From: JACDAE01 sp963717195
GTDB lineage: Bacteria; Chloroflexota; Ktedonobacteria; Ktedonobacterales; Ktedonobacteraceae
Assembly (NCBI GenBank): GCA_963717195.1
Contig: CAVQVR010000012.1
Span: 186,001 to 250,000, forward strand
Direction of reading: 5' to 3'
Length of the DNA stretch: 64,000 nt
In this document: one piece after another, positions 60,322-64,000 of the stretch
How positions within the stretch are numbered: position 1 is the first letter of the stretch
How the letters are laid out: each line of letters opens with the position of its first letter
The notes under the pieces: model-generated
What the model was told of the DNA's origin: nothing
Seen by the model: only the letters and a program-made list of their open reading frames with translations
Databases searched by the model: none
Program-made: the position numbers and the translations under genes

Positions 60322-61425
60322 ATGAAACTTGCAACACATCCCGCATCTTCTGAAGCTCCTGGCCAGCAACGCCGGGAACGGAAACGTTCACCAGCACCAC
60401 TCATTTTCCTGCTTCTTTCTGTATCTCTCGTTCTCGTCATCCTCCTTGGAGTCAGCTTTGGTTCAGTTGCCATTCCGCTTCCGACCATTGTACAAATTCT
60501 GTTGAATAGTACTCACCTGTTCCATTTTCGGCAAAGCTGGGACTCTACTGCTGAATTGATTGTCTTGCAGGTAAGAATGCCTGTTGTGATCGGTGCAGCT
60601 CTGGTCGGTGCAGCTCTCGGAGTAGCGGGAGTGCTTTTTCAGGGCGTATTACGCAATCCCCTGGCTGATCCCTATCTCCTTGGTACATCATCGGGAGCGG
60701 CCCTGGGAGCCGCTATTGCCTTTATCTTGCCGGTCGATACGACCTTTGGTCCCTTTTTTACACTCACACCGCTCTTAGCATTTGTGGGGGCATTGGCGAC
60801 GGTGCTGCTGGTCTACCTGTTGGCACGCACGGATGGGCATACTCCGGTCGTTACGTTGTTGCTTGCCGGAGTGGTGATCAACGCGGTTATGGTCGCGTTC
60901 CAGACGCTCATCCTGACACTCAGTCCCAGGGCGAGCTTTGGCATTCAGGCTCTTTTTAACTGGCTCTCTGGTGGTATTACGGTAACGAGTTGGTTACCAG
61001 TAATTATCGTGGGGATAATTATCCTGGTTGGCATTGCATGTGCGCTCGGATTTCCCGGTGTCCTTGATGCGTTTGCGCTTGGTGAAGAGGGTGCGGCTCA
61101 TCTTGGCTTGCATGTTGAATGGTACAAATTGTTCTTTATTGCGCTGGCATCGCTCATCACAGCGGCAGCAGTCTCCATCAGTGGCCTGATCGGATTTGTT
61201 GGCCTGGTAATACCACATATGGTGCGCCTCTTGCTGGGACCGAGGCATCGTTTGCTCTTGCCGGCCTCTGCATTAGCCGGAGCAATCTTTCTAATCCTGG
61301 CCGATCTACTGGCACGGGTGATCATTGCGCCTGCCGTGCTTCCCGTAGGCATCTTCACTGCTCTGGTGGGAGCGCCATTCTTCTTATTTCTGTTACGACA
61401 TAACAAGCGGGCATATCGATGGTGA
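60322..61425 (+). CDS. FecCD-family ABC permease (iron/B12 type)
   Basis: A 367-residue permease with about nine or ten helices. Landmarks: VRMPVVIGAALVGAALGVAGVLFQGVLRNPLADPYLLGTSSGAALGA and the C-terminal GLIGFVGLVIPHMVRLLLGPRHR. It transports siderophore-iron or cobalamin. ATG 60322 follows GAGGA by 5 bases. The ATPase gene overlaps its end by 7 bases. No binding-protein gene is visible in the window; it may lie outside or be shared. Confidence 0.92.
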   Translation: MKLATHPASSEAPGQQRRERKRSPAPLIFLLLSVSLVLVILLGVSFGSVAIPLPTIVQILLNSTHLFHFRQSWDSTAELIVLQVRMPVVIGAALVGAALGVAGVLFQGVLRNPLADPYLLGTSSGAALGAAIAFILPVDTTFGPFFTLTPLLAFVGALATVLLVYLLARTDGHTPVVTLLLAGVVINAVMVAFQTLILTLSPRASFGIQALFNWLSGGITVTSWLPVIIVGIIILVGIACALGFPGVLDAFALGEEGAAHLGLHVEWYKLFFIALASLITAAAVSISGLIGFVGLVIPHMVRLLLGPRHRLLLPASALAGAIFLILADLLARVIIAPAVLPVGIFTALVGAPFFLFLLRHNKRAYRW

Positions 61426-62822
61426 AAATACCTCTTTCAGAGTCGACAACGTCAGGAGCAGCGCCCTTATTACAGGGACAAGACATCTCCTTCAGCTATG
61501 GGCGGAAAATGCTTTTTCAGGCGCTCTCACTGCATATTCATGCAGGTGAAATGGTAGGACTGCTGGGACCAAATGGCTCTGGCAAGACAACTTTACTGCG
61601 TCTCCTTAGCGGCGTTTTGCAGCCACAACAAGGACAGTTAGTGCTAGAGGGACGTAACCTGAGCGCCTGGGGACGACGTGGTAGTGCCCGCCGTATTGCT
61701 CTCGTGCCACAAGAACTCCATATGCCGTTTGCCTTTACCGTTGAGCACATGGTGAGCCTGGGGCGCACTCCTTTTGTTAAACCTTTTCTCGGAGCACGTA
61801 CGCAGCACGATCAGCACGTAGTAGAAGAGGCTATAGAAGCCGCCGGAATTGCACCACTGACTGGACGTATCTTTAACGAACTCAGTGGTGGTGAACGGCA
61901 GCGCGTGATGATTGCAATGGCCCTGGCACAGCAGCCAGCTATTTTATTGCTTGATGAGCCGACTTCACATCTCGATATTAAATATCAGATAGAAACACTA
62001 GAGTTGGTCCAAAGACTCAATTCCGAACGAGGTGTAACCGTTGTTGCTGCCATGCACGATTTAAATCTAGCGGCCCGCTACTTTCCGCGCCTCCTGCTCT
62101 TCCAATGCGGTATTGTTGCCGATGCTGGCCCGGCGGAAGTCTTAGAATCCGGGTTGCTCAGTCGTGTTTATGCTATCAATGTGCGTGTAGGCATTTTGCG
62201 GGGCGCTGAACATCTAAGCGTTTTGCCTCCTGAGAGTCAGAAGAAAATTGATGGGCAGCAGGAGCATCCACAACCAAAGGTGCATGTGATGGCTGGCGGT
62301 GGTTCCGGTGCTCTCTTGATGCGTGCATTGGCCGATGAGCGTATCCCCTTTGTCTCTGGAGCATTGAATATCGGCGATAGCGACCACACATTAGCATTAC
62401 GGCTGGCGACCGATGTTATTACGGAACAGCCATATGCCCCCATTTCAGCTACCACTCTGGAGCAGGTAAGAAAGAGTCTTATGCATGCCAGGCTGCTCAT
62501 TCTTTGTCCCACGCCTTTTGGTCCCGGCAATCTTCCACTCCTACAAGAAGCGGTGCACTTCGCTCAAAGTAATCGCCCGGTTATCTTACTGACAGCAGCA
62601 GAAATTGAGACCGGGTATACTGCCCCTGATGCAATAATAGCGAGGAGTGACGATACTGGTATAACGGCTCGTGATTATACCGATGGGGAAGCGACACGCT
62701 TGATGGTACAACTGATTCAAGCTGGTGCGATAGTAGTGAGATCCGTAGGAGAAGTACTTGAAGCGACGAAAGAGCAGGTTGTTGCAGCGGCCAGAACATT
62801 TTCCGTCGATGACTCTTCCTAA
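61419..62822 (+). CDS. ABC ATPase of Fe/B12 type with extra C-terminal domain
   Basis: A 467-residue ATPase. Walker A is GPNGSGKT (50-57), signature LSGGERQRV, Walker B ILLLDEPTSHLD, switch His in AAMHDLN. About 190 additional residues follow (from about 285: VHVMAGGGSGALLMRALADE, LLILCPTPFGPGN, PVILLTAAEIETGY), a Rossmann-like region. I recall similar extensions in archaeal-type cobalamin ATPases, but cannot confirm that here. The start overlaps the permease stop by 7 bases. A fused regulatory or ligand-sensing domain is possible. Confidence 0.9.
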   Translation: MVKIPLSESTTSGAAPLLQGQDISFSYGRKMLFQALSLHIHAGEMVGLLGPNGSGKTTLLRLLSGVLQPQQGQLVLEGRNLSAWGRRGSARRIALVPQELHMPFAFTVEHMVSLGRTPFVKPFLGARTQHDQHVVEEAIEAAGIAPLTGRIFNELSGGERQRVMIAMALAQQPAILLLDEPTSHLDIKYQIETLELVQRLNSERGVTVVAAMHDLNLAARYFPRLLLFQCGIVADAGPAEVLESGLLSRVYAINVRVGILRGAEHLSVLPPESQKKIDGQQEHPQPKVHVMAGGGSGALLMRALADERIPFVSGALNIGDSDHTLALRLATDVITEQPYAPISATTLEQVRKSLMHARLLILCPTPFGPGNLPLLQEAVHFAQSNRPVILLTAAEIETGYTAPDAIIARSDDTGITARDYTDGEATRLMVQLIQAGAIVVRSVGEVLEATKEQVVAAARTFSVDDSS

Positions 62823-62855
62823 TGAACTGATAAAAAATCATAATGAAAATAGATG

Positions 62856-62931
62856 GATCAGATAACTTGCAGGTATGGAATAAATGTGATATTGTGGATG
62901 TTGTAGCTGGCAGAAGTTGAGTTATCTGATC
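62856..62931. repeat. 12-bp inverted repeat flanking the sulfurtransferase promoter
   Basis: GATCAGATAACT (62856-62867) and AGTTATCTGATC (62920-62931) are exact complements 52 bases apart. Between them TTGCAG and TATTGT, spaced 17 bases, make a plausible promoter (62865-62893). The arms could be paired operators or a post-operon hairpin. Confidence 0.5.
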
Positions 62932-62980
62932 AACGAGGTCAGAATCTTAGAATGAATATATTTTTGAAAGGCAGGTAACT

Positions 62981-63832
62981 ATGTCAGAGAACAAAGGATA
63001 CGCGCATCCTGAGGCATTAGTCGATGCAAATTGGGTCACAGCCCATCTTACCGATCCCAAAGTCCGTATTATTGAAGTTGATGTCACGACCAGTTCGTAC
63101 GATGAGGGGCATATCCCAGGTGCGGTTGCTTTCAACTGGCAGAAAGAATTGCAGGACCAGGTTGTACGCGCACCCATCAGCAAAGCCGGATTGGAAGAAC
63201 TGTTGAGTAATGCGGGTGTAGGCAAAGACACAACGATTGTGCTGTATGGTGACAACAACAACTGGTTTGCTGCCTGGGCGCTCTGGATTCTCAAATACTA
63301 TGGTCACGACGATGTTCGCTTGTTGGATGGTGGTCGCGTAAAATGGCTGGCCGACAAACGCGAGATCACGACGGCAACTCCTTCTTATGCTCGCACCAGC
63401 TATCATGCGGGGGAGCCCCATACTGAGCTTCGTGCTCTGCGTGACCAGGTGCTGGCATCGTTAGGGAAAGCAGGAAACACACTGGTTGATGTGCGCTCTC
63501 CCGGTGAATATAGTGGTGAATTGCTTGCCCCGGCCAACCTTCCCCAGGAAGGTGCACAGCGCGGCGGACATATTCCCGGTGCCGCCAATATTCCATGGGC
63601 ACAGGCCGTACGCGAAGATGGTACATTCAAGTCTGCCGATGAGCTGAAGGCGCTGTATCAGGGCAAAGGTGTGACGCCGGATAAAGAAGTGATTGCGTAT
63701 TGCCGTATCGGTGAGCGCAGTAGCCACACCTGGTTTGCACTGAGCTATCTGCTCGGGTATGACAATGTACGTAACTATGATGGCTCCTGGACCGAGTGGG
63801 GTAGCTTGATCGGGGTGCCGATAGAGAAATAG
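62981..63832 (+). CDS. two-domain rhodanese-type sulfurtransferase
   Basis: A 283-residue protein with two rhodanese domains: an inactive N-terminal one (RIIEVDVTTSSYDEGHIPGAVAF) and a catalytic C-terminal one (LVDVRSPGEYSGE, HIPGAANIPW) with Cys241 in AYCRIGERS. The loop CRIGERS resembles thiosulfate sulfurtransferases. It transfers sulfane sulfur to cyanide or thiols. AAAGGCAGG precedes the ATG. It appears monocistronic. Confidence 0.92.
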   Translation: MSENKGYAHPEALVDANWVTAHLTDPKVRIIEVDVTTSSYDEGHIPGAVAFNWQKELQDQVVRAPISKAGLEELLSNAGVGKDTTIVLYGDNNNWFAAWALWILKYYGHDDVRLLDGGRVKWLADKREITTATPSYARTSYHAGEPHTELRALRDQVLASLGKAGNTLVDVRSPGEYSGELLAPANLPQEGAQRGGHIPGAANIPWAQAVREDGTFKSADELKALYQGKGVTPDKEVIAYCRIGERSSHTWFALSYLLGYDNVRNYDGSWTEWGSLIGVPIEK

Positions 63833-63925
63833 CTGGCGCTTATGAGTCATCCCAAATTTTTCCAAACAGGTGTTTGCTCTCCTTATACATACTGCTCGCG
63901 CGCCCATGGTGCTCGAAGCAGTAAA

Positions 63926-63978
63926 AGGTGATTTGTGGATCGGTTGGCCCACCGGGCCAACCGATCCACAAATCACCT
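63926..63978. repeat. perfect 25-bp hairpin with a 3-base loop
   Basis: The left arm (63926-63950) begins AGGTGATTTGTGGATC and the right arm (63954-63978) is its exact reverse complement; the loop is ACC. It lies 93 bases after the sulfurtransferase stop. It has no T-run after it, so it could be a factor-dependent terminator, an element, or a REP-like palindrome. Confidence 0.85.
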
Positions 63979-64000
63979 GGAAGAAAATTGGTCTAAACAC

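Overview
This window looks like chromosomal DNA of a soil Chloroflexota bacterium, most likely a Ktedonobacteria-type organism. That is an inference from the gene families: an XRE-helix-turn-helix/TPR regulator, an HD-GYP/LuxR regulator, a eukaryote-like Ser/Thr kinase, Tat-type sugar-binding lipoproteins with an RRRFL signal, intermediate base composition and many palindromic intergenic repeats. There are no rRNA or tRNA genes, no CRISPR array and no intact transposase. Most genes are metabolic or regulatory.

Layout. 0-9.6 kb: an acyltransferase with a nonsense-broken acyl-CoA synthetase, an OmpR/HAMP two-component pair, a small unknown gene with a C10 tract in its ribosome-binding region, a Ser/Thr kinase, a TerC-type membrane protein and a ThDP enzyme. 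9.7-19.6 kb: a phosphofructokinase with a pyrophosphate-type signature, then sugar regulon 1 (LacI regulator, Tat lipoprotein, two permeases, a 1017-residue glycoside hydrolase), punctuated by a short palindromic repeat family. 19.6-22.5 kb: an SDR oxidoreductase, a resolvase remnant and a G+C-richer patch (TIM-barrel protein and TetR). 22.6-28.5 kb: DoxX-Rrf2 with a clear promoter/operator, a YggT protein, an amidohydrolase, MarR, a ChrB-N-domain protein and an orphan LivM permease. 28.9-35.5 kb: HD-GYP/LuxR and XRE-TPR regulators facing each other, a membrane protein, an FAD dehydrogenase and small unknown genes. 35.6-42.8 kb: sugar regulon 2 (LacI, frameshifted GH35 beta-galactosidase, lipoprotein, two permeases). 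42.9-50.1 kb: a ferredoxin-like protein, a membrane protein, a solitary IS21-like end, then an operon of DJ-1/PfpI, GlgX and a three-domain OB-like/AGE/STAS protein. 50.7-56.8 kb: a GntR-controlled set that looks like an aromatic or N-heterocyclic catabolic cluster (VOC protein, flavoprotein hydroxylase, C-C hydrolase-like enzyme, DUF1772, ABM). 56.9-64 kb: a sugar-isomerase fragment, a family-4 UDG coupled to a flavin reductase, methylglyoxal synthase, an LLM oxidoreductase next to a MITE with a 10-bp target duplication, an Fe/B12-type ABC pair, and a rhodanese.

How the genes fit together. The two LacI regulons share one logic: regulator, glycoside hydrolase, Tat lipoprotein, two permeases and no ATPase, so a shared MsiK/MalK-type ATPase elsewhere is implied. 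In both, a large hairpin separates the binding-protein gene from the first permease. In the GlgX operon, glycogen debranching is tied to an AGE-type enzyme carrying a STAS domain, which suggests anti-sigma-type control of storage carbohydrate metabolism. Three genes are visibly broken (acyl-CoA synthetase, GH35, resolvase) and one isomerase survives only as a fragment, alongside MITE- and IS-like remnants, so this is an actively eroding accessory-rich region.
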